Source: Streptomyces sp. TLI_171
GTDB taxonomy: Bacteria; Actinomycetota; Actinomycetes; Streptomycetales; Streptomycetaceae
Assembly: GCF_003610255.1 (NCBI RefSeq)
Contig: NZ_RAPS01000001.1
Location: 6,537,001 to 6,601,000 of the forward strand
Direction of reading: 5' to 3'
Length of the DNA stretch: 64,000 bases
Below are positions 1 to 7,860 of the stretch, one piece after another (position 1 is the first letter of the stretch; every line of letters starts with the position of its first letter). The notes beneath the pieces were generated by a model. It was not told the DNA's origin, did no database searches, and saw nothing but the letters and a program-made list of their open reading frames with translations. A program made the translations under genes and the position numbers.

Positions 1-226
1 GCCGGTCGGCCCCGAGCAGGCCGCCATCCTCACGCTCTGCCGGGGCAACGCGCTGTCGGTCGCCGAGATCGCCGCCGACCTCGACCTCCCGCTGGGCGTG
101 GTCCGGGTGCTGCTCGGCGACCTCCTCGACGCCGAACACATCCGGGTCAGCCGTCCCGTCCCGCCGGCCCTGCTCCCCGACGAGCACATCCTCCAGGAGG
201 TCATCCATGGACTCCGCGCCCTCTGA
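1..226 (+). CDS. cvnC: DUF742 protein of a conservon (CvnC), C-terminal part only
   Basis: The reading frame is open from the left edge (codons from base 2) and stops with TGA at 224-226; the N-terminus lies outside the window. The visible 74 residues hold the winged-helix-like DUF742 core, with SVAEIAADLDLPLGVVRVLL then a GDLLDAEHI turn, nearly the same as the complete CvnC at 57984-58487. CvnC proteins are the third member of actinobacterial conservons, which couple a membrane sensor kinase to a small GTPase. The last 20 bp overlap the following GTPase gene, an arrangement repeated exactly at the right-hand conservon. Family call is firm; the exact role of DUF742 is not known. Confidence 0.9.
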   Translation, partial: PVGPEQAAILTLCRGNALSVAEIAADLDLPLGVVRVLLGDLLDAEHIRVSRPVPPALLPDEHILQEVIHGLRAL

Positions 227-800
227 CACCCCCGACCTCGCGCTGAAGATCCTGGTCGCCGGCGGCTTCGGCGTCGGCAAGACCACCCTGGTCGGCGCCG
301 TCAGCGAGATCAAGCCCCTGCGGACCGAGGAGCAGTTGACCGCGGCCGGCACCCACGTGGACGACCTGGGCGGCGTGGAGCGCAAGACCACCACCACCGT
401 CGCGATGGACTTCGGCCGGATCACCATCCGCGACGGCCTGTCCGTCTACCTGTTCGGCACGCCCGGCCAGGACCGCTTCTGGTTCCTCTGGGACGAACTC
501 GCCCAGGGCGCGCTCGGCGCCGTGGTGCTCGCCGACACCCGCCGCCTCACCGACTGCTTCCCCGCCGTCGACTTCTTCGAGCACCGCGGCATCCCGTTCG
601 TGGTCGCCGTGAACCGCTTCGACGGCACCCGGGCCTTCCAGCCGGCGGAGGTCTCCAAGGCCCTGGACCTGGACGGCCGGACCCCCGTGGTGCTCTGCGA
701 CGCCCGGCACCGCTCCTCCGGCAAGGACGTGCTGATCACCCTGGTGGAACACGCCGGGAAGGTGCACGCGGCCAGGGTGCTGGAGCGGGCCCACTCCTGA
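207..800 (+). CDS. cvnD: Conservon small GTPase (CvnD)
   Basis: This 197-residue Ras-like GTPase has a P-loop GGFGVGKTTLVGAV near residues 18-31, a TTTVAMDFG switch I region, and the switch II motif LFGTPGQDRFWF. The base-recognition loop reads NRFD, close to the classical NKxD, whereas the two other CvnD proteins in this window have NCFH and NCFE. CvnD acts as the switch of the conservon complex at the membrane. The ATG overlaps the end of cvnC by 20 bp, so translation is probably coupled. It is the last gene of its conservon; the sensor kinase and roadblock genes must lie left of the window. Confidence 0.95.
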   Translation: MDSAPSDTPDLALKILVAGGFGVGKTTLVGAVSEIKPLRTEEQLTAAGTHVDDLGGVERKTTTTVAMDFGRITIRDGLSVYLFGTPGQDRFWFLWDELAQGALGAVVLADTRRLTDCFPAVDFFEHRGIPFVVAVNRFDGTRAFQPAEVSKALDLDGRTPVVLCDARHRSSGKDVLITLVEHAGKVHAARVLERAHS

Positions 801-871
801 CCCGGCGTCGGCGGGACGGCATCCCGGCACCTCGTCCCGCCGTCCCGGGTCCGGATGCCGGAGGGACCGGC

Positions 872-982
872 TAGCATGGCGGACATGTTCCTCACGCGTG
901 ACTAGGACCCCGCGCAGCGACCGCACGCCGATCCGGCGGTGCGGTCCTCCCGGCGTCCCTGTTCACCGGCGCGCTGCGCGCC
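872..982 (+). promoter_or_regulatory. Putative leader-peptide attenuator of the MFS gene
   Basis: A -10-like TAGCAT (872-877) sits seven bases before an ATG at 885, so the transcript may begin at or next to that codon. The tiny ORF is followed by a hairpin, GACCGCACGCCG (919-930) against CGGCGGTGCGGTC (934-946) with one bulge. A second hairpin, GGCGCG-ctg-CGCGCC (968-982), lies just before the Shine-Dalgarno-like TGAGGA of the exporter gene. A short ORF, then alternating hairpins, then an efflux gene is the layout of ribosome-mediated attenuation. There is no U-tract, so the first hairpin would not be a textbook terminator. This is inference. Confidence 0.45.
885..905 (+). CDS. Putative leader peptide MFLTRD
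   Basis: ATG at 885 gives a six-residue peptide, MFLTRD, ending in TAG at 903-905. An in-frame ATG at 876 would extend it to MADMFLTRD, but that ATG overlaps the -10-like TAGCAT. Translation from 885 could be leaderless; from 876 it could use the GGAGG-like run at 860-864. The ORF precedes a strong hairpin and the MFS transporter gene. It is too short to be supported by coding statistics, and the call rests only on position. Confidence 0.4.
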   Translation: MFLTRD

Positions 983-1005
983 GCATTCCCTGAGGAACTT
1001 CACCG

Positions 1006-2220
1006 ATGTCCACGTCCTATGCGACGGTTCTGCGTACCCCGGGCGCGGCCCGGCTGTTCGCCGCGGCCCTGGTCGGCCGCCTCTCCTACGGCACCGTTTC
1101 GCTGTCCCTGCTGCTCGCCGCCGCCGGGGCCACCGGCTCGTACGCGCGGGCTGGCTGGGTGATGGCGCTGTTCTCCACCGTCAGCGTGCTGCTGTTCCCG
1201 GCCCGGGCGGGGCTGGTCGACCGGTACGGGCCGCGGCGGGCGCTGCCGCCGATGGCGGTCGGGTACGCGCTCACCCTGCTCGGGCTGGCCGCCGCCACCC
1301 GGGGCGCGGGCGCGCCGTACCCGGTGCTGCTCCTGCTGGCCACCGCGGCCGGGGTGTGCGCGCCGCCGCTCGGGCCGGTCACCCGGGCGCGGTGGAGCAC
1401 GCTGGTGGCGGACGCCGAACTGCGACGGCGCGCCTACAGCCTGGACACCGTGGCCGAGGAACTCCTGTACGTCACCGGGCCGTTGCTGGCCGGTCTGATC
1501 GCCGCGGTCTCCCACCCGGCACTCGGCCTGGTGCTCAGCGCCGCGCTGGTGCTCCCCGGAACGCTGGCGCTGGCCGCCACGGCCGGCCGCGCCGGGGCCG
1601 CCAAGTCCGCCGCGGTGGAGGGGAGTTCGCCGCGGACCCGGGCGCTGGTCGGCCGGGCCCGGCAGCCGCTCGCGGCGGCCGCCGGGGCGGGCGCGGGCCT
1701 CGGCGCGTTCGGCCTGCTCGCGGTGGTGTTCGCGGCCGGGCACGGGCGGGCGGCGGACGCGGCGTGGGTGGAGGCCGCGCTGGCCGCCGGCAGCGCGATC
1801 GGCGGGCTCGCCCTGGGGGCGGTCAACTGGCGGGTCACCGCGGCCGCCCGGCTCACCGTGCTGACCGCCGCGCTGGGCGGGGCGCTCGCCCTGACGGCGC
1901 TCGCGCCGACCGTCGCCGTGCTCGCCGCGGTGGCGGCACTGGCCGGGTTCGCGGTCGCCCCGACCCTGACCACCGCCTACCTGCTCACCGACGAGCTGGC
2001 CGCGCCCGAACAGCGCACCCGGGCCGGGGCGTTGGTCAACGCCGCGTTCAACGCGGGCGGTTCGGGGGCGACCGCGCTCACCGGCCTGCTCACCGAGCGG
2101 CTCCCGCTGTCGCTGTGCCTGCTGCTCGCCGCCGCGCCGGTGCTGGCCGCGACGCTGGTCCGGGCCGGGGAGTCCGGGGCGAGCCGGACGGCCGTGCTGG
2201 CGGCGCCGCAGAGCCTCTGA
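1006..2220 (+). CDS. MFS transporter, putative small-molecule exporter
   Basis: A 404-residue protein with about twelve hydrophobic helices and no signal peptide, typical of the major facilitator superfamily. The segment after helix 2 (VLLFPARAGLVDRYGPRRALPPMA) carries the family's D-R-x-G-x-R/K-R-type loop. The closest family resemblance is to Streptomyces MFS proteins annotated as drug or metabolite efflux pumps; the substrate cannot be told. ATG 1006 is preceded by TGAGGAACTTCACCG. The gene is monocistronic and sits behind the leader-peptide region at 872-982, which would fit induction by a ribosome-targeting compound. It converges with the XRE-TPR gene. Confidence 0.85.
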   Translation: MSTSYATVLRTPGAARLFAAALVGRLSYGTVSLSLLLAAAGATGSYARAGWVMALFSTVSVLLFPARAGLVDRYGPRRALPPMAVGYALTLLGLAAATRGAGAPYPVLLLLATAAGVCAPPLGPVTRARWSTLVADAELRRRAYSLDTVAEELLYVTGPLLAGLIAAVSHPALGLVLSAALVLPGTLALAATAGRAGAAKSAAVEGSSPRTRALVGRARQPLAAAAGAGAGLGAFGLLAVVFAAGHGRAADAAWVEAALAAGSAIGGLALGAVNWRVTAAARLTVLTAALGGALALTALAPTVAVLAAVAALAGFAVAPTLTTAYLLTDELAAPEQRTRAGALVNAAFNAGGSGATALTGLLTERLPLSLCLLLAAAPVLAATLVRAGESGASRTAVLAAPQSL

Positions 2221-2267
2221 TCCGCCGCGCCGCCGGCCGCGTGCCCGGCGCCCGGCAGGTCCGCGCG

Positions 2268-3605
2268 TCAGCCGCCCGGGAGGTCCGCGCGGGAGCGGGC
2301 CGGCCGGGGGAGGGTGTGGCCGGCGATGTGGAGGGCGCGGTCGTAGGCGCGCATGGCCGCGTCGGTGTCGCCGAGTCGCCGGTGCAGCCCGGCGGCTCGG
2401 CGCCAGCACTCGACGGTCCGGCGGTCCCCGTCCGGCGGGAGGGCGTCCAGGAGGCCGACGGCGAGGTCGAGTTGCCGGGCCGCGGCGGAGGTGTCGTCGG
2501 CGCAGAGCAGCGCGTCGGCCTTGGCGAGGCGGGCGCGGGCCTCGTGCGGGTGGCCGCTGTCGCCGAGGCGCTGCAGGACGGCGTCGGCGAACCGGTGCGC
2601 GTCGGCGGCGCTCCCGGCGCGCACCAGGTGCTCGGCGAGGGCGAGTTCGCAGTTGGTCAGGTGCTCGGCCGGCCCGAGGGGCAGCAGTTCGGCCCGGGCG
2701 GCGTGCAACTGCTCGACGGCGTCGGCGAGTCGGTCGGGTTCGGCGTCGGCGAGCAGGACCGCGGACAGTGCCCGAACGGTGAGGGCGTCGCGGCGGCGGT
2801 CGAGGTCGTGGTGCAGGGCGAGGGCGCGTTCGGCCAGCGTGTGGGCCTCGCGGTGCCGGCCGGCCCGGTGGGCGGCGGTGGCGGCGGACTCGTAGGCGGT
2901 GGCGCGGGCGGTGTCGTCGGGGTGGGCGCGCAGGGCCCGGGCCACCTCGGCGAGCAGCGCGTGGCCGCCGCCGGAGTCGCCCTGGCGGGCGCGCGCCTCG
3001 GCGAGGTGGGTGGCGAGGCGGACGGCCGGCTCGGACCAGAGCAGGTCGCGCTCGGTGAAGACGGCCAGGGCGCGTTCGGCGAGCACGGCGGCCGAGGCGG
3101 GTGCGCCGTCCGCGAGGTGACGGCGGACCAGGTCGGCGGCGGCCTCGGCCCAGGCGGGGGAGTCGGCCTCCAGCCGGGCCAGCCTGGTCTCGTACGCGTC
3201 GACGGCCTGCTCGGTGCGGCCGAGGTCCTCCAGGGCGCGGATCCGGGCCGCACCGGCCTCGCCGTCCCAGCGGCAGGCGCTGTCGGCGACGCCGGGGCCG
3301 CCCTCGTCGAGCAGGGTCAGGCAGTCGGCGGGGCGGCCGTCGCGCAGGGCCAGCCGGGCGAGAGCGAGCCGGCTCTCGGCGGCGGCCCGGCAGTCGGGCT
3401 CCAGGCCCAGGGCGAGGTGGTCGACGGTGGTGCCGAGGCGGTCGGCGAGGTGGCGCAGGGCCGCGGCGGAGGCTCTGCGCGCCCCCGACTCGATCATCGA
3501 CAGGTAGCTGGCGGACAGCACGTCGCCCCCCAGCTCGGCCTGGGAGAGGCCACGGGACTTCCGCAGGGCGCGGACCCGGCTGCCGGTGAGTTCGTCGGGC
3601 GTCAT
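2268..3605 (-). CDS. XRE-family regulator with TPR sensor domain
   Basis: The N-terminal 65 residues form a Cro/CI-type helix-turn-helix (RVRALRKSRGLSQAELGG then SASYLSMIESGARRAS). The remaining roughly 370 residues are alanine- and leucine-rich tetratricopeptide helices. This HTH-plus-TPR design is shared with peptide- or metabolite-sensing regulators; the ligand is unknown. The gene lies 78 bp downstream of a TPR paralogue on the same strand whose C-terminal repeats end in a similar way (RRLGDTDAAMRAYDRAL here, RHLGDPARALRAYEHAL there). A TAGGAT -10-like hexamer ends 8 bases before the ATG, so a leaderless transcript is possible. Confidence 0.85.
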   Translation of the reverse strand: MTPDELTGSRVRALRKSRGLSQAELGGDVLSASYLSMIESGARRASAAALRHLADRLGTTVDHLALGLEPDCRAAAESRLALARLALRDGRPADCLTLLDEGGPGVADSACRWDGEAGAARIRALEDLGRTEQAVDAYETRLARLEADSPAWAEAAADLVRRHLADGAPASAAVLAERALAVFTERDLLWSEPAVRLATHLAEARARQGDSGGGHALLAEVARALRAHPDDTARATAYESAATAAHRAGRHREAHTLAERALALHHDLDRRRDALTVRALSAVLLADAEPDRLADAVEQLHAARAELLPLGPAEHLTNCELALAEHLVRAGSAADAHRFADAVLQRLGDSGHPHEARARLAKADALLCADDTSAAARQLDLAVGLLDALPPDGDRRTVECWRRAAGLHRRLGDTDAAMRAYDRALHIAGHTLPRPARSRADLPGG

Positions 3606-3613
3606 GGGAGCTG

Positions 3614-3619
3614 ATCCTA
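3614..3619 (-). promoter_or_regulatory. Possible -10 element of the XRE-TPR gene
   Basis: On the minus strand the hexamer TAGGAT fits the TANNNT pattern and ends 8 bases before the ATG at 3605, which would give a leaderless or nearly leaderless mRNA. No good -35 is visible, and no strong Shine-Dalgarno precedes the ATG. A 13-bp direct repeat, GCCGACCGGCGGG (3629-3641 and 3661-3673), lies just upstream. Confidence 0.3.
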
Positions 3620-3683
3620 GGCGGTGCCGCCGACCGGCGGGAGCTGGTGGTTCACCGCTCGCCGACCGGCGGGCCGGGGCGGT

Positions 3684-4811
3684 TCAGCCCCAGACCGGTC
3701 CGCCGTGCCCGGCCGCCACCAGGGCGTGCTCGTAGGCACGGAGGGCCCGGGCGGGGTCGCCGAGGTGGCGGTAGAGGGCGGCGGTGCGGTGCCATTCGCG
3801 GGCGAGTTGGGAGTGCCGGCGGCCCCGGGAGCCGAGCATCGCCGCGGCGGTCGCGACTTCGGCGGCGCAGCCGTCGGTGTCGCCGAGGGCGGCCAGCGCC
3901 TCGGCGAGCACCAGGTGGGTGTCCGCCTTGACCAGGCTCTCCGCCTGCTGCGGCCGGGCCAGGGCGGAGTACAGGTGGGGCAGGGCCTGCGCGGGTCGGT
4001 CGGCCCGGACCAGGATCTCGGCGGCCTCGGTCTCGGTGTCCACCAGCCAGTCGCCCTGGCCGAGTTCGCTGAGTTCGGCGGCGGAGCGCAGGACCAGGTC
4101 GAGGCCCTCGCGCCACCGGTCGGGGTAGGCGCGGGCGATCATCCGGCCGTGGATGCCGCGCACGACGGCCAGGTGCCGGGGCAGGTCGGTCTCGCCGAAC
4201 AGCGCGAGGGCCTGCATGGACAGCCGGTAGGCCGCCACGGGGCGCCCGAGCAGGTGGGCGTTGAGCGAGGCGTTCCAGCGCACCGCGCCGCGCGAGGCCG
4301 GTTCGCCCAGGGTGTCGGCGACGGCCGCGAGCCGGTTCAACAGGTACTGGGAGCAGGAGAGTTCACCGAGGGCGGTGAGCGCCCCGGCGAGGGTCACGCC
4401 GAGCCGGACCGCGGCGCCGTGCCAGGCGTGCCGGTGCTCCCCGAACTCGCCGAGCGCGGTCTCGCCGAGCCGGACGGCCGTGGTCACGTCGTCGTGCAGC
4501 CGGTGGCAGCGGACCATGCCGGTGGCGTGCTCGGCCCGCTCCACCGTCCCCGGAGGCGTCCGCTCCCAGAGCCGCCGGTGGAGCGCGGCCGCCTCGTCAT
4601 TGCGCCCGAGCGCCTCCAGGGCGCGGGCCTCGCCGCTGCGGGCGCCGGTGCCCCGGAGCTGTGCGAAGGCGGCCAGCGCCTCGGCGGGGGAGCCGTTGTT
4701 CAGGGCCAACTCGGCGAACGCCAGCAGCCGTTCGGACTCGCGCGGGTCGTCCGACGGCTGGTGTCCCTGGGTCTCCATCGCGGCCAGCATAGCGATGTGA
4801 AGTTTCGTCAC
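3684..4811 (-). CDS. TPR-repeat protein, paralogue of the XRE-TPR regulator without HTH
   Basis: This 375-residue protein is made of tetratricopeptide-like helices throughout, with no signal peptide, membrane segment or DNA-binding motif. Its repeats resemble the TPR part of the adjacent regulator, so it looks like a duplicate that lost the HTH, or a partner or antagonist protein. The chosen start is GTG at 4811; in-frame ATG codons at 4790 (MLAAMETQ) and 4778 (METQGHQ) are plausible alternatives and would shorten it by 7 or 11 residues. It is transcribed first in a two-gene unit with the XRE-TPR gene and divergently from the metallo-hydrolase. Confidence 0.75.
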   Translation of the reverse strand: MTKLHIAMLAAMETQGHQPSDDPRESERLLAFAELALNNGSPAEALAAFAQLRGTGARSGEARALEALGRNDEAAALHRRLWERTPPGTVERAEHATGMVRCHRLHDDVTTAVRLGETALGEFGEHRHAWHGAAVRLGVTLAGALTALGELSCSQYLLNRLAAVADTLGEPASRGAVRWNASLNAHLLGRPVAAYRLSMQALALFGETDLPRHLAVVRGIHGRMIARAYPDRWREGLDLVLRSAAELSELGQGDWLVDTETEAAEILVRADRPAQALPHLYSALARPQQAESLVKADTHLVLAEALAALGDTDGCAAEVATAAAMLGSRGRRHSQLAREWHRTAALYRHLGDPARALRAYEHALVAAGHGGPVWG

Positions 4812-4818
4812 AATGGAC

Positions 4819-4847
4819 TTTACGGATCATCACAGAGCCGCTACCTT
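4819..4847 (+). promoter_or_regulatory. Promoter of the metallo-hydrolase gene
   Basis: TTTACG (4819-4824), a 17-bp spacer and TACCTT (4842-4847) fit a vegetative HrdB-type promoter, followed by an untranslated leader of about 45 bases with a GGGGGAGAG ribosome binding site before the ATG at 4899. Confidence 0.5.
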
Positions 4848-4898
4848 TCCTGTCGGCCGGGGTATCGATCCCGGCAACACACCTGGGGGAGAGACGAC

Positions 4899-5744
4899 AT
4901 GACCGAACCGACCGTTCACGTGCACACCGGCTCCGAGGCCGGACTGTTCGTCAACTCCTATCTGCTGGAGACCGCCGAGGGCCTGGTCGTGGTGGACACC
5001 AACCTGCTGAACTCGGACATCGCCGCGCTGGTCGAGAAGGTCGCCGCGTTCGAGCGGGCCGGCCGTCCACTGCTCGGGGTGTTCGTCACGCACGCCCACC
5101 CCGACCACTTCAACGGCGTGCACGCCCTGGTCGAACGGTGGGACGTCCCGGTGTACGCCACCGAGGCCGTGGCCGGGACGATCCACGAGATCGCGGACGC
5201 CAAGCGGGCCCAGTGGGGGCCGGTCTACGGCGAGGAGTGGCCCGCCGTCACCGCCTACCCGACCGTGCTGCTCAAGGACGGGCAGGACGTCGTGCTCGGC
5301 GGCACCACCTTCACCGTCCGGCACATCGGGCCCGCCGAGAGCCACGCCGACAGCGTGATCCTGGCCCGTCGCAGCCCGGACGCCGCGCCGCTCGCCTTCA
5401 TCGGCGACCTGGCCTTCCACGGCACCCACCCGTACACCGCCGACGGGCACGGTGCGCACTGGCTGGCCGCGCTGACCGAGCTGGGCGCCGAACTCGCCGA
5501 CGCCGCGCGGCTGTTCCCCGGCCACGGTGAACCGGCCGGCGTGGAGGTGCTCACCGCGCAGCGCCAGTACCTGCTGTTCTACCGCGAGACGGTGCGCCGG
5601 CTCGCCGCCGGACGGCCCGCGCTGAGCGACCAGGACCGCGAGGAGCTGGACCGCGCACTGCAGGACTACGCGCCCGGGTTGCCGCTCGGCTGGATGATCG
5701 GCCTCGGCGCGGACGCGGTGGCGGCCGAGCTGGCCGGCTCCTGA
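4899..5744 (+). CDS. Metallo-beta-lactamase-fold hydrolase
   Basis: A 281-residue soluble protein with the zinc-binding signature HAHPDHFNG (near residues 65-73), a later metal-binding His in the ESHADS strand, an acidic-residue strand IGDLAF and a final PGHGEPAG. These are the hallmarks of the MBL-fold superfamily; the nearest general type is the glyoxalase II/quorum-quenching-like group, and the substrate is unknown. The ATG at 4899 has a GGGGGAGAG Shine-Dalgarno 5-6 bases upstream; longer upstream readings lack support. It is divergent from the TPR/XRE-TPR pair, which may control it. Confidence 0.85.
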   Translation: MTEPTVHVHTGSEAGLFVNSYLLETAEGLVVVDTNLLNSDIAALVEKVAAFERAGRPLLGVFVTHAHPDHFNGVHALVERWDVPVYATEAVAGTIHEIADAKRAQWGPVYGEEWPAVTAYPTVLLKDGQDVVLGGTTFTVRHIGPAESHADSVILARRSPDAAPLAFIGDLAFHGTHPYTADGHGAHWLAALTELGAELADAARLFPGHGEPAGVEVLTAQRQYLLFYRETVRRLAAGRPALSDQDREELDRALQDYAPGLPLGWMIGLGADAVAAELAGS

Positions 5745-5835
5745 GCAACCGTCACGTCCGGTCCCGGCGGCGGCAGTCCGAGCCATCGCCGGGACCGGCC
5801 CCCGCCTGCGCCGCGCCCACGGAAGGTCGACCAGC

Positions 5836-7089
5836 ATGTCGCACGCCAGCCCGCCGCCCACCGCCTCGCCGCGCCCCGTCCGGCACGGCGGCCCACCCTC
5901 GCCCGAACCGCAGGGCGAACCCGAACAGCGGGTCAGCTGGGCCGAGTTGTTCTTCGACGTGATCTGGGTCTTCGCCATCACGCAGATCGCCGCCGCCCTC
6001 GCCGACACCGCCACGGCGGGCGAGGTCGCCCGGACGCTGCTGCTCTTCGTGCCGCTCTGGTGGGGCTGGACGGGCGTGACGCTGCTCGGCAACCTCGCCG
6101 GGGCCGCGATCGACCGGACCAGGGGGCGGCTCACCCTGTTCGTCCTCTCCGGCTGCGGACTCGGGATGGCCGCCGCCGTCCCGCAGGCGTACGGCGCCCG
6201 AGCCTGGCTGTTCGCGGGGGCGTGCGTCCTGCTGCGGCTGGTGCTGGCCGCCGCGATCCACCGCAAGACCCGGCCCCGGCTGGGCCGTTGGAATCCGTTC
6301 AGCGCCGCGCTCGTGCTGGGCGGGCCGCTGCTGCTGACCGGCGCGGCCCTCGACGCACCCTGGCGGACCGCGGCCTGGACGGCCGCCGCGCTCGCCGACC
6401 TCGGCGGCTGGGCCGCGCTGGGGCGTAAATTGGACGCGGTCCGGTTCGAGACCGGTCACCTGCCGGAGCGCTTCGGACTGTTCGTCATCATCGCGCTCGG
6501 CGAGACGGTGGTCGCGGTCGGCGGCCAGGCCGCCGACGTGCCGCTCGACGGGCCCACCGCCACCGCCACCGTGCTGGCGTTCGTCCTGATCGCCACCCTG
6601 TGGTGGACGTACTTCCACTACGGCGCCCCCGCCGCCCGGCACAGCATCCGGCACAGCCCGTCCGCCGCCCGCACCGTGCGCGCCGTGTTCAGCTACGCCC
6701 ACGCCGGGTACGCCACCGCCGTGATCGGGGTCGCCGTCGGGCTGAAGAAGCTGATCGCCCACCCGCTCGACCACCCGCACGGCCCGCCGGCGCTGCTGCT
6801 CGCCCCCGGCGTCGCCCTCTACCTGTTCAGCTTCTGCTACGCCAGGCTGCGGATGTTCGGCGCCGTCGGCGTCCCCCGGCTGCTGGGCGCTCTGGCCTGC
6901 ACCGTCCTCGCCGCCGTCGCCCCCGCGCTGCCCGGGGCCGTGACCGCCGCACTGGCGACGGCGGTGCTGCTCGCCGTCAACGCAGTCGAGGCCTGGTACG
7001 TGGAGACCGGCCGCCGGCTGCCCCTGCTGCCCGGCCAGGTCAGGACGGCCGCCGCGAGCGCAGCAGCCGCTCCGCCGCCGCGAGGTTGA
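5836..7089 (+). CDS. LtrA-family membrane protein
   Basis: This 417-residue protein begins with a soluble stretch of about 35 residues, then the family signature VSWAELFFDVIWVFAITQIA, followed by about ten membrane helices. A conserved ALGETVVAVGG motif appears near residue 220. The family is named after the Listeria low-temperature requirement protein A; its biochemical role is unknown. ATG 5836 has GGAAGGTCG about 8 bases upstream. The 3' end overlaps the convergent DUF2306 gene by 50 bp, so the two mRNAs are complementary at their ends. Confidence 0.85.
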   Translation: MSHASPPPTASPRPVRHGGPPSPEPQGEPEQRVSWAELFFDVIWVFAITQIAAALADTATAGEVARTLLLFVPLWWGWTGVTLLGNLAGAAIDRTRGRLTLFVLSGCGLGMAAAVPQAYGARAWLFAGACVLLRLVLAAAIHRKTRPRLGRWNPFSAALVLGGPLLLTGAALDAPWRTAAWTAAALADLGGWAALGRKLDAVRFETGHLPERFGLFVIIALGETVVAVGGQAADVPLDGPTATATVLAFVLIATLWWTYFHYGAPAARHSIRHSPSAARTVRAVFSYAHAGYATAVIGVAVGLKKLIAHPLDHPHGPPALLLAPGVALYLFSFCYARLRMFGAVGVPRLLGALACTVLAAVAPALPGAVTAALATAVLLAVNAVEAWYVETGRRLPLLPGQVRTAAASAAAAPPPRG

Positions 7090-7672
7090 TCAGCCAGGAC
7101 GCCCACGCACCCGAGGCGTACACCGGCCCCGCGGGCAGGCCGAGCGCGCCGAACAGCACCAGCCACAGGCGGAAGGTGACGGCGGTGAACATCAGGGCGT
7201 AGGAGCGCAGCATCCAGCGGCGGTGCCGCGCGGTCCGGCCCCGGCGTGCCTCGGCCACGCCGAGCGCGGTGGTGCCGAGGGTCAGCACGGCGAGGACGGT
7301 GAACCCGAGCGGCGCGACCGGCGGGTACAGGCCGTGCGGAGCGATCAGCAGGCCGCCGACCCCCGTCGCCGCGGCGGCCACCGCGTACACCCGACCGGTC
7401 CGGCGGTGCACGGCGGGGCGGCGGGCCCGCAGACCGGGCAGGAACTGCAGCAGGCCGACGGCGAGCGCTGTGACGCCGCCGCCGATGTGCAGCAGCAGCG
7501 GCGCGAGATGGGCCAGGTAGACGGTGCGCTGCTCGGGCAGGAAGGTGCGGTCGTCCAGGGTGAAGTAGCGGGCCGACACCGCGGCGACCAGCAGGGCGAG
7601 GGTCGGCACGGCGATCCGGCCGGTCCGCCGCACCGCGCGGGAGGCGGGGGTTCGGGGCTGATGGGATGTCAT
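7040..7672 (-). CDS. DUF2306 family membrane protein
   Basis: A 210-residue protein with about five membrane helices. The order of motifs (an extracellular ARYFTLDDRTFLPEQ, a first His-containing helix AHLAPLLLHIGGG, the HRRTGRVYA loop and HRRWMLRSYALMF) is characteristic of DUF2306, a family with conserved histidines. I start at the ATG at 7672 (MTSHQPR) because the upstream 48 codons read through the palindromic intergenic region. Its function is unknown. It faces the histidine kinase gene across the region holding the 24-bp palindrome at 7729-7752, so it is a natural candidate target of the adjacent two-component system. Confidence 0.8.
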   Translation of the reverse strand: MTSHQPRTPASRAVRRTGRIAVPTLALLVAAVSARYFTLDDRTFLPEQRTVYLAHLAPLLLHIGGGVTALAVGLLQFLPGLRARRPAVHRRTGRVYAVAAAATGVGGLLIAPHGLYPPVAPLGFTVLAVLTLGTTALGVAEARRGRTARHRRWMLRSYALMFTAVTFRLWLVLFGALGLPAGPVYASGAWASWLINLAAAERLLRSRRPS

Positions 7673-7728
7673 GCCGCCGAAGCTACGGACGGTCCCCGGG
7701 TTTCGGCGTCCCCCCGCCGGGGTCCCGG

Positions 7729-7752
7729 CGGCTACCCCAGCTGGGGTAGCCG
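7729..7752. promoter_or_regulatory. 24-bp perfect palindrome, putative operator
   Basis: CGGCTACCCCAG is followed directly by its reverse complement, giving 24 bp of perfect dyad symmetry centred at 7740/7741. A second, looser dyad (GAATCC at 7759-7764, GGATTC at 7779-7784) follows. The site lies between the DUF2306 gene (start 7672, minus) and the kinase gene (start 7861, plus). It is a good candidate binding site for the NarL-type response regulator encoded at 9003-9698, but it could also act as a hairpin in RNA. Confidence 0.6.
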
Positions 7753-7860
7753 GAGCCCGAATCCCCCTGGGGAACCCCGGATTCACCCCGATCGGACGTG
7801 CGCCGGCCACCGCCACTGGCTAGCCTCCACGCTGCACCCCACCAGCGCGAGGACCCCGCC

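Noticed and set aside
939..3614. Long plus-strand reading frame of 891 codons
   Set aside because: It crosses the MFS gene in another frame and runs antisense to the XRE-TPR gene; composition is Gly/Arg/Ala-rich without domains, typical of shadow frames in GC-rich DNA.
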